A stretch of 64,000 nt of DNA from the NCBI GenBank assembly GCA_007026445.1, contig VDMD01000002.1:2604001-2668000 (forward strand). Reading direction: 5' to 3'. The translations under genes and the position numbers were made by a program. Positions 38,873 through 49,924 of the stretch are shown piece after piece (position 1 is the stretch's first letter; the number at the start of each line of letters is the position of its first letter). The DNA comes from Schizophyllum amplum. Lineage: Eukaryota > Basidiomycota > Agaricomycetes > Agaricales > Schizophyllaceae. The notes beneath the pieces are model-generated. The model had not been told where the DNA came from and made no database searches. It saw only the letters and a program-made list of their open reading frames with translations.

Positions 38873-41800
38873 ATGGTACGTTGACTTGCATATATCAGGG
38901 TTTGTTGCTTATAGCAGGGAATAGGGTGTCCCCGCGCTTTTCCGATGGCTCAGCAAGAAGTATCCCAAAATCGGTGCGTACACACATTGTTACCCCCTCA
39001 CAGCAAAGATTGACGTTCGATGTAGTTGAACCTGTCGTTGAGGAAGAGCCACGTGAAATAGGCGATGAGCTGGTCCCAATAGACTGCACCGGCCCCAACC
39101 CCAATGGCACGGAATTCGACAACCTCTACCTGGACATGAACGGCATTGTGAGCAGGAATGCGCCTTCCTTGAATACTACTCACCGAATCGTCAGGTCCAT
39201 CCGTGTACGCATCCCGAGGGCAAGCCCGCTCCTGAGACCGAAGAAGAAATGATGGTGGAAATCTTCGCCTACACGGAGCGTGTAGTCAACATGGTTCGCC
39301 CGCGCAAGTTGCTGTTCATGGCCATTGGTGCGCACCGTTTAAATGCACTTGCACTATGAAGTTAACTGTTCACCAGATGGTGTGGCACCGCGTGCCAAGA
39401 TGAACCAGCAACGATCCAGACGTTTCCGCGCCAGTCAAGAAGCGCAGGAGAAGGAGGAGGCACGCGTGGAATCTCTTGCTATCTGGCAAGGTGGGTTTTG
39501 GTCAGGTCTGCTGTCGGTTACGATGCTGACGACGAATGCAGCGATGGGCAAGCCGCTCACGGACGAGATGAAGAATCCGAAGCAGGCATGGGACTCCAAC
39601 GCTATCACGCCCGGTACACCCTTCATGACACTGCTTGCCAATGCTTTGCGCTACTGGACGGTTCAGAAGATGAATTCGGACCCGGCTTGGAAAGGGGTGC
39701 GCACCGTCTTGCCTGACGAAAGGAATGTCACTGACAATCGCTTTAGATTCAGGTCATCATCTCTGATGCATCTGTGCCCGGAGAGGGAGAGCACAAAATC
39801 ATGGACTTCATTCGCCGACAGCGAGTCAATCCAGGTCATGACCCGAACACCGAGCACGTCATCTATGGACTAGTACGTTCCCACACATGCCATATGAAAG
39901 GTTGCTGACCAAAATTCAGGATGCTGATCTCATCATGCTGTCGCTAGCTACACACGAGCCGCATTTCAGAGTACTGCGTGAAGATGTGTTCAACCAAGAC
40001 GTTTCCAGTACCGCGTGCCGCAAATGTGGCAAGGAGGGACACTATGCTGCCCAATGCACCACGCCCGAAGGCGAGGCCAAAGAGAAGCCAAAGGATTCGA
40101 AAAAGCCATTCATCTTCCTCGACGTGTCCGTACTTCGCGAGTACCTCGAAGTCGAGCTCGACGTCCCCAACACGCCGTTCCCCTTCGACCTCGAGCGCGC
40201 GATCGACGACTGGGTCATGCTCATCTTCTTTGTCGGAAATGATTTCCTACCCCACCTCCCGTCCCTTGAGATCCGCGAGGGCGCCATTGACACCCTCTTG
40301 AAAATATGGAAGAACGAACTACCGCGCATGGGCGGCTATCTGACGAATAATGGCGAGATAGAGCGCGATCGTGCGCAGGTCATTCTGACCGGCATAGGCC
40401 AGCGGGAAGCCGATATTTTCAGAAGGCGGCGTGAAGGTCTGTCTAATGATCATCATCGTAATCTCATTGTGTCTATCCTTCTACAATGGTCATTTGGGAT
40501 CAACGGCGCGCGTCCCTTGGGAGTCTCGCGTGGCGTCAATCCCTGCTATAGTGTCCATCTCCAATGCGTGTTCCCCCATCATCGTGTGCTCCCCCTTTTC
40601 CTCCCCATACCCCTTGCCATCCGTCTCCATCCCAATGCCCTGTGAAGCCTTCAGCCTTCATGCTGGTTGTCCTTTGCCCAATGTGCACCTGAGCTTCATG
40701 ACTGGTCATTCCATGTGACTTCCCCCGCATTATCCACCCATCCCATTCAAACCAACCCATATTTATGTGAGCAACAATTAACGTATGTGTTACAGCCGAG
40801 CAACGGCAGGACCACAACGCCAAGCGACGCAAGCTTGAGCAGGAGCAGCGCAAGAACGCTACAGTGTCTGTCGGGCCCTCACCTTCACTGAACCTGGGTG
40901 CGCCAATGAACGGCACGTCTTCAATTCATCCGTCTCTGCCGCAGCGCCCCGACTTCGCGTCCCGCGCGGACAGTCTCGGATTGGGTGCGCCCGTGCCTCC
41001 GCCTGCGATGCAGTCGAATAGCGATATTGTCAACAACCGCGGCGCCATTCGCACGGCAAACCTGGACGCGGCGAACAAGCTGAAGGACCAGCTCTTTGAT
41101 CTCATTCCGCTGAAGCAGTCCAAGAACAACAGCAAGCCGACACCGCCGAAGCTAGACCCCTCGCTGCCCGACAAGCCGGTGACGCCGGTCGAGTACGCGG
41201 CGCTCACTACGCCGCTATCTGCGTCTGGTCCGGTTACGGCGGCGAATAGCATGGACGAGGACGACATGATCCCGGGTTTCTACTCGCAGAGCACTGTCAT
41301 ATCGACGGAGCCGGGGTCGCTGGCAACGATCGACGGCGATGAAGCCATCAAGGTCGAGCAGGTGGAGACTACACAGGTCGTCGTGCAGGAGGTGCCCGCA
41401 GCAGCCAACGGAAATGTCAAGGTTGAGGACAACAGCGACATGGACGCGGATGGCGACGCGGACGCCGAGGGTGAGGTTGACATGGAGGACGGTACGGAGG
41501 AGACTGCCGACGGTGAAGCACCTCCGGTCGCTGGCAAGAAGCGCAAACTTGAGGAAGGTCCCGGTGAGGAGTCGAACTCCACGGAGGAAGAGGAGGAAGA
41601 CGAAGCGGCAGCCAACGCGTCTCTGTATACCATGAAGAAGAATTCCGATGGGTCAATTGAACAAGCGGACCATGTTCAGTGAGTACCGCGGGCTATTAGG
41701 AGGCGATATACGCTGACACTCGTCAGGCTCTGGGAGCCCGGCTACAAAGAACGGTATTATCGCCACAAGTTCGGTAAAGAGGCCACTGATGCTGAGTTCC

Positions 41801-43387
41801 GAAAGGAGTACGTGATTTCTTGAGCGTTGCTTCTAGCCGTACTTACGCGCAGCCAGGATCACCACTAAGTATATGGAAGGTCTCGCATGGGTATTGCAAT
41901 ACTATTACCAGGGTGTACGTGACCACAGTCTCAGCTTTATACCCTGCTGACCCCCCGCCAGACGCCTTCCTGGAAGTGGTACTACCCATACCACTTCGCT
42001 CCGTTCGCCGAGGATTTCGAGAACATCGTGGAGATGGACCTCAAATTCGAGATCGGTCAGCCGTTCAAGCCTTTCGAGCAGCTGATGGGTGTCTTCCCTG
42101 CCGCTAGGTGCGTCTGTCATTCCTTCTCCTGGGTATACAACTGATAGCTCCTCCCAGTCGCAAGCATATTCCTTCCATCTTCCATCCCTTGATGACGGAG
42201 GCGGAGTCGCCGATCAGCGACTTCTACCCTACGGAATTCCTCATCGACATGAACGGTAAGAAGATGGCGTGGCAAGGCGTTGCGATACTCCCGTTCATCG
42301 ACGAGCGTCGACTTTTGGAGGCCATGGCGGAAGGTTACCCTTCCTTGAGCGGAGACGAGGTGCACCGCAACCGCTGGGGTAACAACGTGATATTTGCCTC
42401 GGATGAGCATCCTGTGTACCCAATGTATGAGGCGCTTTACGGGAAACGCAAGGTGGAGGACGTGAGTGGCAATTTCCCCGTCACTTCCATGCGGCTAACA
42501 TGTTTTCACAGCCCGTTCCGCTCGACGTGAAGTTGACCAAGGGCATCAGCGGCAGTGTTCAACGCAATCCCGACTGTCTGCCTGGCTCTACGTACGAGAG
42601 TCCCTTACCTTCCATCCCCGACCTGTGCGATATTCCCAACGACCGCTCGCTCTCGGTCCTGTACTTCTTCCCCAAGCAGCTCACGCCGCATCGCTCCGTG
42701 TTGCTCCCGGGCCTCGTGCCACCCCGTCGTCAACTTACGTCTGCCGACCTCTCGGCGACACGCAACGGTGGCCGTCCGCCTCGCAAGGGCTACGATAACC
42801 GCAACACTGGCCGCGGTGGAGGCTGGAGGGACGCGGGCGACCGCAGTCGCGATGAGCCGCGCTCCGGGGGCGGATATAGGGGTGGGCGCGGCGCGCCACC
42901 TTACCAGCGGGACACGCGCCCGTACCCGTCGCGTGGTGGAGGGCCGCCGCAAAATAGCTATGGCTATGGTGGTGGCGGTCGCGGAGGTGGAGGATACGGT
43001 GGCGGTGGTGCTCGTCCCCCACCGAGGTCGTCTGAGTACGGCGCCGGTGGATACTCAGGAGGAGGGTACAACAGCTACAGCAGTGGTCCTCCTGCCAATG
43101 GCGGTGCATACGCGCAGGGTGGCTACGGGTCCGCGCCGCCTTCCGGTGGCTATGGGGGCTACGGCGCCGCTGCTGGTGGTGCTGCTGGTGGGTACGGCGC
43201 CCCGCCAGGAGGCGGCGGATACGGTGGTTATGGAGGTTATGGCAACAATCAGAGCAATGCTGGTGGTTATGGTGCCGCTGGCGGAGGGGCTCGGGGCGGT
43301 TATCAAAACGGTGGAGGGTACGGCAACGCGCGGGGTGGTTACGGCGGAGGATATAATAATGCTGGCGGACGAGGGAGGGGATGGTAA
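38873..43387 (+). CDS. RAT1: Nuclear 5'-3' exoribonuclease Rat1/XRN2
   Basis: Nuclear exonuclease for torpedo termination of RNA polymerase II and for rRNA/snoRNA 5' trimming. Fourteen exons: 38873-38875, 38925-38973, 39026-39147, 39195-39327, 39377-39490, 39542-39696, 39753-39872, 39920-40436, 40796-41678, 41727-41807, 41857-41914, 41962-42107, 42158-42461, 42512-43387; 1,186 residues. The ATG stands alone in exon 1 and joins [16 protein letters not shown]. Active-site blocks: [60 protein letters not shown] knuckle [14 protein letters not shown] (Cys265-Cys278) separates Rat1/XRN2 from cytoplasmic Xrn1. Later come [16 protein letters not shown] and [18 protein letters not shown]. The last 200 residues are an RGG/YGG-rich tail ending GGRGRGW. 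Intron 40437-40795 is 359 nt. Confidence 0.96.
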
Positions 43388-43573
43388 TGTACTCGCCAGC
43401 AGTTGCTTAGTCTCCCCAGACAGACGTTCGTAGCAGTTGCTTAAGTTATGTAGTCGTCTCGGACATAAAATAGTCACCTTCAGTATTCGAATATAGCTCA
43501 GTCTGTGGTGCATGGTCCAAGATGCTTCCTCTGCTATAAATCGAGAACCTGGGTGCGCAGATATACAAGAATA

Positions 43574-44891
43574 CTAGTACAGGACTTCCTCCTCAGACAA
43601 GCCACCGACATCACCATCTTCGTCTTTCCATGACCCTGACACTCGAGCTGCTTGTAACAACTGCTCCAACACTTGCGGATCCACTTCCACTTCTCCGTCG
43701 TCACTGTCGTCGGCGACCGAGTCCGCTTCATTGTTTTCTGCGGAATTTCCTCCGGTGGCTACGTCGCTGTCTTCATCCTCGTAGTCCCCGAGTACATGCA
43801 GCACGCCTTGCTTCGTTTCCTCCTCCGCGCTGTCCTCGCTATCACTCCCATACGTGCCGAGAATATTGAGCGCTTTGCCGTCGCCGACCTTGCGCTTCTT
43901 GACGGGGCGCGGAGGGCGATACGGCTGCACGTCCTTCCACTGGCGCCGGATCTGAACGACGTCGCCATCCCCTGGGCCACGTACGATGACATGACCGGAG
44001 AAGGTGTCCCCAGACCAGAGCTCGATGGTGGGAAACTCGACAATGCGCTTGTCGCGCAGCAGATGCAAGAGCTTCTGGTGGACGTCGAGCTTGTGATGGG
44101 CGGAGTGGGTGGGGTCGTACAGTGTGGTGGTGAACGGAGGGGGAGCGGAGGAATGTAGGTCGACAGGGAATGTGGATTCGAGCCAGTTGGGCGCGCCTTT
44201 GCGCAGCTTCGCGGCGGATTGGAGGATGGAGAGGAGCGTGGCATCAGCACGATTCCTGTGGCAGAGGACCGAGTAGCTCTCCTTCTCGTGATGATACTTG
44301 AACTCGACCGTAAGGAACGCAGTTTGATTTCTGAGCGAGTGGTAAGCTGAAAAAAAGGAATGAGGAAGCGTAACATCCTTACTTGAAGTCCCACGTCGAC
44401 TGATTGAGCTTCTTCCGTTCCATCCCACTGGGCAGGAAGTCTACATCGATGTCGTGCGCTTCAAGTTGCGCCTTCAGTGTGTCGCGCTTGACAGATTGCC
44501 GGCCACCTGGACGCCTCGCAGCACCTCCGCGCGTCCTCGCCATCCCGCGAGCCACGCCGGTCGTAGGAACGGCGTTCAATCCCCCCTTGACTATCTCCTT
44601 TCCCCACTGCCCTACATGGCGTCCGACATCTTCAAGGAAGGTATAGTCGTCCATAAGAGTACCATAGCCGTATTCCTTCAAAGGAACGTACTTGGATCGA
44701 TCGCGTTCGCCAGAGCATCCCGTGGAGGTTTTATGTGATGTAGAGCAGGGCAGAGAACACGATTTCAAGGAGCATCTAGGGCAGGTGTAAATTGCGGTCT
44801 TCTGTTTGCAGATAGCGCAAGGTTGAGTTTTGTTCTCTTGCAAACCCGAAGATTGTGCGGCGCGCAACGTGCTCGCCGAGGAGTTGTCCAT
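43574..44891 (-). CDS. BCD1: Box C/D snoRNA assembly factor BCD1 (ZNHIT6)
   Basis: HIT-type zinc-finger protein needed for box C/D snoRNP assembly. Exons 44383-44891 and 43574-44330; 421 residues. The zinc finger is near residues 25-60: CAICKQKTAIYTCPRCSLKS, CSLPCSTSHKTSTGC. Family blocks follow: YGYGTLMDDYTFLEDVGRHV, then across the intron DVDFLPSGMERKKLNQSTWD, FLTVEFKYHH, DKRIVEFPTIELW. The C-terminal 90 residues are very acidic and include YGSDSEDSAEEE, as usual in fungal Bcd1. Tail to tail with RAT1, about 190 bp apart. Confidence 0.93.
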
Positions 44892-45159
44892 ACTAGCGGG
44901 ATGGGGGGATACGATGAACCTGGCCGATCGTTTCGCGGGCGCTTATTGCCTCTCGGCCCGGGGTTACCGGAAGCATTTTCCTGATTTTCGACGAGAAATT
45001 CGGATAAATTTGAGCTTCAGTACATGTTGCGGGGAGCCCAAACACAGAAATGCCTTTTCACGCAGAGGGTTATATCAATTATACCTCCCCAACGCGGCTG
45101 TACATTCAGCACTAGCCGATACGGTGGGTACAATGAGTTCGGAACCGGGCCCAAATCCA

Positions 45160-45970
45160 TCATGAAGCTAAAATATCTTCCCTACGTAAGTCGAGCAGCC
45201 CCTTCATCATCAATTGCACTTCCAATATAGCCGCTATTGAGTTCTTGACAAGAGGGAGCTCTTGTGTGTTTCGCACGGGGGCAGCGGTCTTGACCTCCAC
45301 CTTCCACAAACTGTCGACATGAGCTGGTATCGATAACCGCGTTTTTGAGTCGACCTGTGTGGAGGACATACAGTCAGATGCGTCGCTGTACAGACGGGAC
45401 ATGCAGCGTGGTGAGTAGAAAACTCACATGCTCTATTTGAAAAATTTGGATAACAAGACCATCTCGTCGAAAGACGAAGCCGCGCTTGTATATCTCCGAC
45501 CGTCGTCTGTCGTGGTGAAAGTCAGTCTGAGCTTTGCAAGGGACGATGAGACTAACATATAGCCAAGGGCCGCCGCGAACCCCAGCCCGTCCCCCATGAC
45601 GTGGCAGATAGCCCACGGCCTTACCATCGCTTCGGGGTATACGCGAGACGACTCCGCCTTCAAGTATGAGTACAATACCCTGAGAAACCACGCATGAGAT
45701 GCCATTATATAACGAAGCGCCACAATCATACAAAGCAGTCGGAAATACGCACCAGCTAGCGTTTGCGTCTGTCATGTCCTTCTGCGCTTGCAGAATTCCT
45801 TGTTCTGCGGCGGCATCTGCCTGCCGTACCAATGGGTCGAAGACAACCTCTCGCAGATGAAGAGGTGCGGAGGACTCGCTATGTAGCGTCATGCGATCCA
45901 AGATGGCTTTGAGGTCGACTGGGGAGAAGACGCCGTAGAGTGAGACTTCGTAATGGTGTCCTTTATTCAT
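45160..45970 (-). CDS. MED18: Mediator complex subunit 18
   Basis: Head-module subunit of Mediator, bridging activators to RNA polymerase II. Exons 45753-45970, 45557-45679, 45428-45506, 45160-45354; 204 residues. Segments that match Med18: HHYEVSLYGVFSPVDLKAIL, DRMTLHSESS, REVVFDPL at the start, VRPWAICHVMGDGLGFAAAL in the middle, YKRGFVFRRDGLVIQIFQIE and then DSLWKVEVKTAAPVRNTQEL, MMKGLLDLRREDI at the end. These follow the beta-barrel strands of the family in order. The ATG at 45970 is chosen because upstream in-frame residues do not resemble the family. Confidence 0.88.
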
Positions 45971-46398
45971 TGTGGTCGGCGCCAGTGAGTCCCCTTCGAA
46001 GCGAGCCAATTTTCCAAGACCAAGCCAGAGAGCGTAATGAGTCTTCCGTACGCCTGTATGTAATGGCCACTTCCAGTCAAGACAGGGAGACAACGTGAAA
46101 GGCCAGAGCGAGGTGAACGCGAGATGGTGGTAGAGAGCAAGGGACACAGTCACGTGCCAGTGGTTGAAGTTCAACGTTCAACGTAACGTTCAACAACAGT
46201 TCTGTTCAACTTTCCAAAACCAAGCGACAAATTCGCGGGGTACTTAGCGCATAAGAATACATTGAATACTACTTACACAAAAGCCACCGTCAGGTATCAG
46301 AGCTTTTGAGACACCCGTCGTTGAACGTGAAGACATGGCTCTGCGAATGACATTTTCACTGTCCACCGTCAAGCAAACCACTTCGAACGTGTCGACGG
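45971..46398. other. Spacer of about 430 bp between MED18 and the next minus-strand gene
   Basis: MED18 promoter region. It contains clustered copies of GTTCAAC/GTTGAAC words near 46165-46210. No gene seen. Confidence 0.5.
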
Positions 46399-48623
46399 TC
46401 AACCAAACAGTTGACTCATCGAATCACGCATCATGGTTCTCGTGCCTATCTCCCTCAGCCTCACCTGGTAGTCATGGTAGGTCAAAAGCTTTGCACGCGC
46501 CGCAAGCTTGCCGAACACCTCCGCGAGTCTCCCCGCCAGCGCCGATGGCAGGGGGGGCTTCCCTTCCTTCTCCAACTCGGCCAAGAAGCCAGCCAGGTCG
46601 TGTACGTGGAACCACTCGGGCACTTCAGGGGTTTTCTTGGGATTCTCGGGATATTTATTGTCCTTTTGGCGAGACGATTGTGCGCGGACCGTAGGTTTCG
46701 TCGACGCGTCTGTCAACGGACCAGCGGCAGAGCCTTCGGCCGTAGGGGCGGCGGCTTCGGTGCGTGAGGTCTGTGCGCCTTCCTCTTCGTGCGAAGGCAG
46801 ATCTTCCAAATCCGGGCCGCCGTCATCATCCTCCACCACCGCATCTTCATGCTCATGTTCCTCCTCGCTCTCCAGCTCCTCTTCCTGCAGCTCCGTTTGG
46901 TCTATATCATCTGCACCCCATCCATATCGGCCAACGCCCGGCAAGACGCGCACGAAGCCATATTTCGCAGCGCTGGGCTCGTACCGATAGTACTGCAGCA
47001 GAAAGCGCCATCCTCCGGTCGCCGGCACGGTCAGCGATGGCGGGCACGGCGTGCACCACACTTCGCGTTCACGCCAGGTGCGATCATCTGGTGGCGCCGC
47101 CGTTCCGAACAACGCCTCCAACCCCGCGTCGCCCATCATGAGTCCGGCATCAAATACGTACATTTTACGGCCGTCATCATCCAGCAGGAGCTCCAGGAGG
47201 GATATGAGGTTCTGCGCGATCGGGACGGGCGAACAGAGGGGGAGGCTGACGATGCCGTCTCCCGCGCCGAGCATGCCACCGACGGCGGACTGGCAGATGT
47301 CGGCCATGAAGGCAGCGGGATACTTGGCGCGCGGGGCCCAGTGGTGGGTGGCAGAATGGATGAGTTCTTGCACGTGACGGAACAGTGTTTGATCGATGAG
47401 CAGTTTGTTCATGTCGCTGCACGAGATGGACGAGCCTAGAAGGAAAAGACGACGTATAGGAGGAAGCCCAGCAAGGAGGAACGGAAGGGTGTCGCAGGTG
47501 AGCTGTGAGTTGTGCGACAGATCCACGATATCGTATGTGTTCCGTGTCAGAAGAATGCCCAGCTGTTCAGCAGATAGCTGGAGATGCGAAAGATCGAGAC
47601 GGTCGGCTGTCGTGTCCACTATCTTCTTGATCAGTGACAGACCTGTGTCGGGGAACGGTGCGGGTAGTTCGCGGAGAGCGGCGACGATGCTCTCGACCTT
47701 GTCTTTCTGCAGAAAGAAGGCCTCGATACAGCCAAGGTCCCCGGACTCAATCACTTGTCTGACAGAGGGCCCGATGGTCAGGGACATGAGAGACGGAACT
47801 TCGCTGGGTTGCTCGACCATGCTATCGACACAGTCCCGGTCTTCCAGTTGCTTCTTGCACGCCTTCGACGGCTTGAAGCCCTTCGGCCAGGCTTCTATGA
47901 TGTCGATGAGCGGGATGACTCTTTCTGTCTTTATCTGCGCGAGGAGCTCCCGGATTCCTGCTGGCGCGATGTCATCCGGCTGAGTGACCGCGCTGCCATC
48001 GCTTTCTTCACCGTCGTCGTTGGGGCCGTGGGATCCGTCAGGTTGCCCGCTGCTGCTCTCTTCCGTGAAATCGGAAAGATCTTCGTAGTAGCGTGCAGCA
48101 TAGTCGAACCCAGAGAGCACGTTTGCATCGAAGAGGTGGCCGTACGCGGGATCAAGGGGATCGGTCACGTCCACGACCGTAATTCCATCGTTGTTATCTG
48201 CCACATATCATCATCAACAAAGATTTGAAAGCAAGAACGCAAAACAAACGCACGTCCACCCCAACAGTTCATCTTCGCATCGAGCATGCCTTGCAGCGAT
48301 CCGCCCGACGCGTATGGCTCTTCTATGTCGCAGTTGAACGCGACGTTCAGCAGATACGCGGAGAAAGGGCAGGGTATCCGAGGCGCGGGTGGCTTCTCGT
48401 CCATGCTTCCGCCATACTTCTCCGCGATGTCGGCCAGCTCCGCCTTTACGATCTGCGCGTTCCCAGGCTGGCGCAGGAGCGCAAGCAGGCGTATCACAGC
48501 ACGCACAGGGAGGGTGCCGTAGCACCACTGGTGATGCAGAGCGGCGATACAGCGGTAACGCGCGCGTCCACCACCGTGGGGGACGACCTTGGCGATGAGG
48601 AAAGCTTGGTGGCGTTGACCCAT
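46399..48623 (-). CDS. Uncharacterised fungal protein, 722 residues
   Basis: Exons 48254-48623 and 46399-48197. The N-terminus MGQRHQAFLIAKVVPHGGGR, RYRCIAALHHQWCYGTLPVR is compact, Cys/His/Trp-bearing and looks folded; I believe similar N-termini occur in hypothetical proteins of mushrooms, but I know no function. The central part has leucine-rich-repeat-like spacing (LDLSHLQLSAEQLGILL, YDIVDLSHNSQLTCDTLPFL, LPPIRRLFLLGSSI). A long acidic stretch (LQEEELESEEEHEHEDA) precedes the C-terminus, which ends in a helical segment (LAEVFGKLAARAKLL, YQVRLREIGTR). A run of about seven GGT triplets sits just upstream of the start (48648-48667). Function not assigned. Confidence 0.75.
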
Positions 48624-49924
48624 GTGGACACGGCAGTCAGGTCTGTGGTGGTGGTGGTGGTGGTGGTTCGAGGTCAAGGGGAAGCAGGGCGCAGTCCCAC
48701 GTCTTACACATAGAGAAGCCCATTGTTCGTGGTGCCGGTGCGGAGGTAAGAACAATGGAAGAGCCTCCGAGGTTCGGATTGCCGGGGATTGCCGGCCGCA
48801 TATTGACTTCACATCACACTGTTCAATAGTCCGACTCCTATGGTGCGTGTCACCTAGTCACCGCTACTTTTGTACAAGCCGCTGCGGGGAGCTGAGTCAT
48901 CTACCTTTTCTTGATTCCTCTGGCAGAAACGTAGTACTTGACGAGGGGAACAAGACTGCCAGAGGGATAAGCCCCACATTGAGTTTTAAGATTTAAGTAC
49001 CTCCGCAATTTGCCACCTTCCTTTTTGGGAAGGCGCAAATCATATGGGTCCATATGTAACCACAACTTTCACGACTGTGGAGACTTCAACAGGGTGGCCT
49101 TCTGATGCGTATACAGGTACTTTTTCCTCCTCCGCTTGTTTACGACACATATTCCATGTCTCAAGCTAAAACACGCGTTGGGTGCATAGTTCTCAGAGCG
49201 TGGGAAGTTGGACACACAAATACTAGATTCTGTCGACATCCTTTGCTTTGGAGGGCAGAGGCCGGAATAGGCTGTATATCGGCATCCTGAGGCTTGGATA
49301 GCCGTTCAGCGGCGCTTATACCCTCAGATTCGAATTTAAATATAATTTATGCCCAATTTTTCGCGCTGCGCGACCGATTTTGCCGCTGTCACTTTTAGGT
49401 GGTGACTAGGTGTCACGCACCATACTTACCAGGCTCATCTACTGCCTTCCGCTATCCCTGAAAAGGCGATAATCTGCTGGTGCTCACGCTCATGCGGATA
49501 ATGACCCGTTTGGCTGAATTTCATTCCCTTTGACTCTCAGCGCACTCATCATCCGTCATCATCCTGTCTTGAACTCAACCAGAACTCTACGTGCCAGCAG
49601 GAGTCTGCAGGAGTCTTTGTGGGTCCCGGCAGTGTCCCGGCGCGCCAATCCCCCGATGATCTTCACCCCCGCACCTCCCGCACCCCGCGGCATCATCACC
49701 GACGGTCACCTGCCCCGCGCCGCTGCCCTGTTCCTGCGCCATCCACGGTCCCGTGGAAGAAGTGCAGAGATGATACCTCATGCACCTTGCGGACGTCCCC
49801 TAATTGTTGAAATTCCTCACGGATCCTTGAACTCATATAAAGATGCGACCCAGCCAGCCCGCATCCGTTTGCCCTCTCGCATCCCCCGAGGTAATTTAAC
49901 GTCAGATACTCACAGGAGGACAAG
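48624..49924. other. 1.3-kb intergenic region containing a MITE
   Basis: Divergent upstream region between the 722-residue protein gene and GH43. Nearly half is occupied by the MITE at 48841-49422. The final 100 bp before the GH43 start include TATAAAG near 49836 (CATATAAAGATGCG), a plausible TATA box about 90 bp upstream of the ATG. Confidence 0.6.
48841..49422. mobile_element. 582-bp MITE with 22-bp terminal inverted repeats (one mismatch) and TA flanks
   Basis: The left end TGGTGCGTGTCACCTAGTC and the inverted right end TGGTGCGTGACACCTAGTC agree at 21 of 22 positions once the following ACC is included. TA flanks both sides (48839-48840, 49423-49424). The interior is AT-rich with no transposase. 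Its terminal sequence differs from that of the MITE at 11992-12578, but the size and target site agree. Confidence 0.75.
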
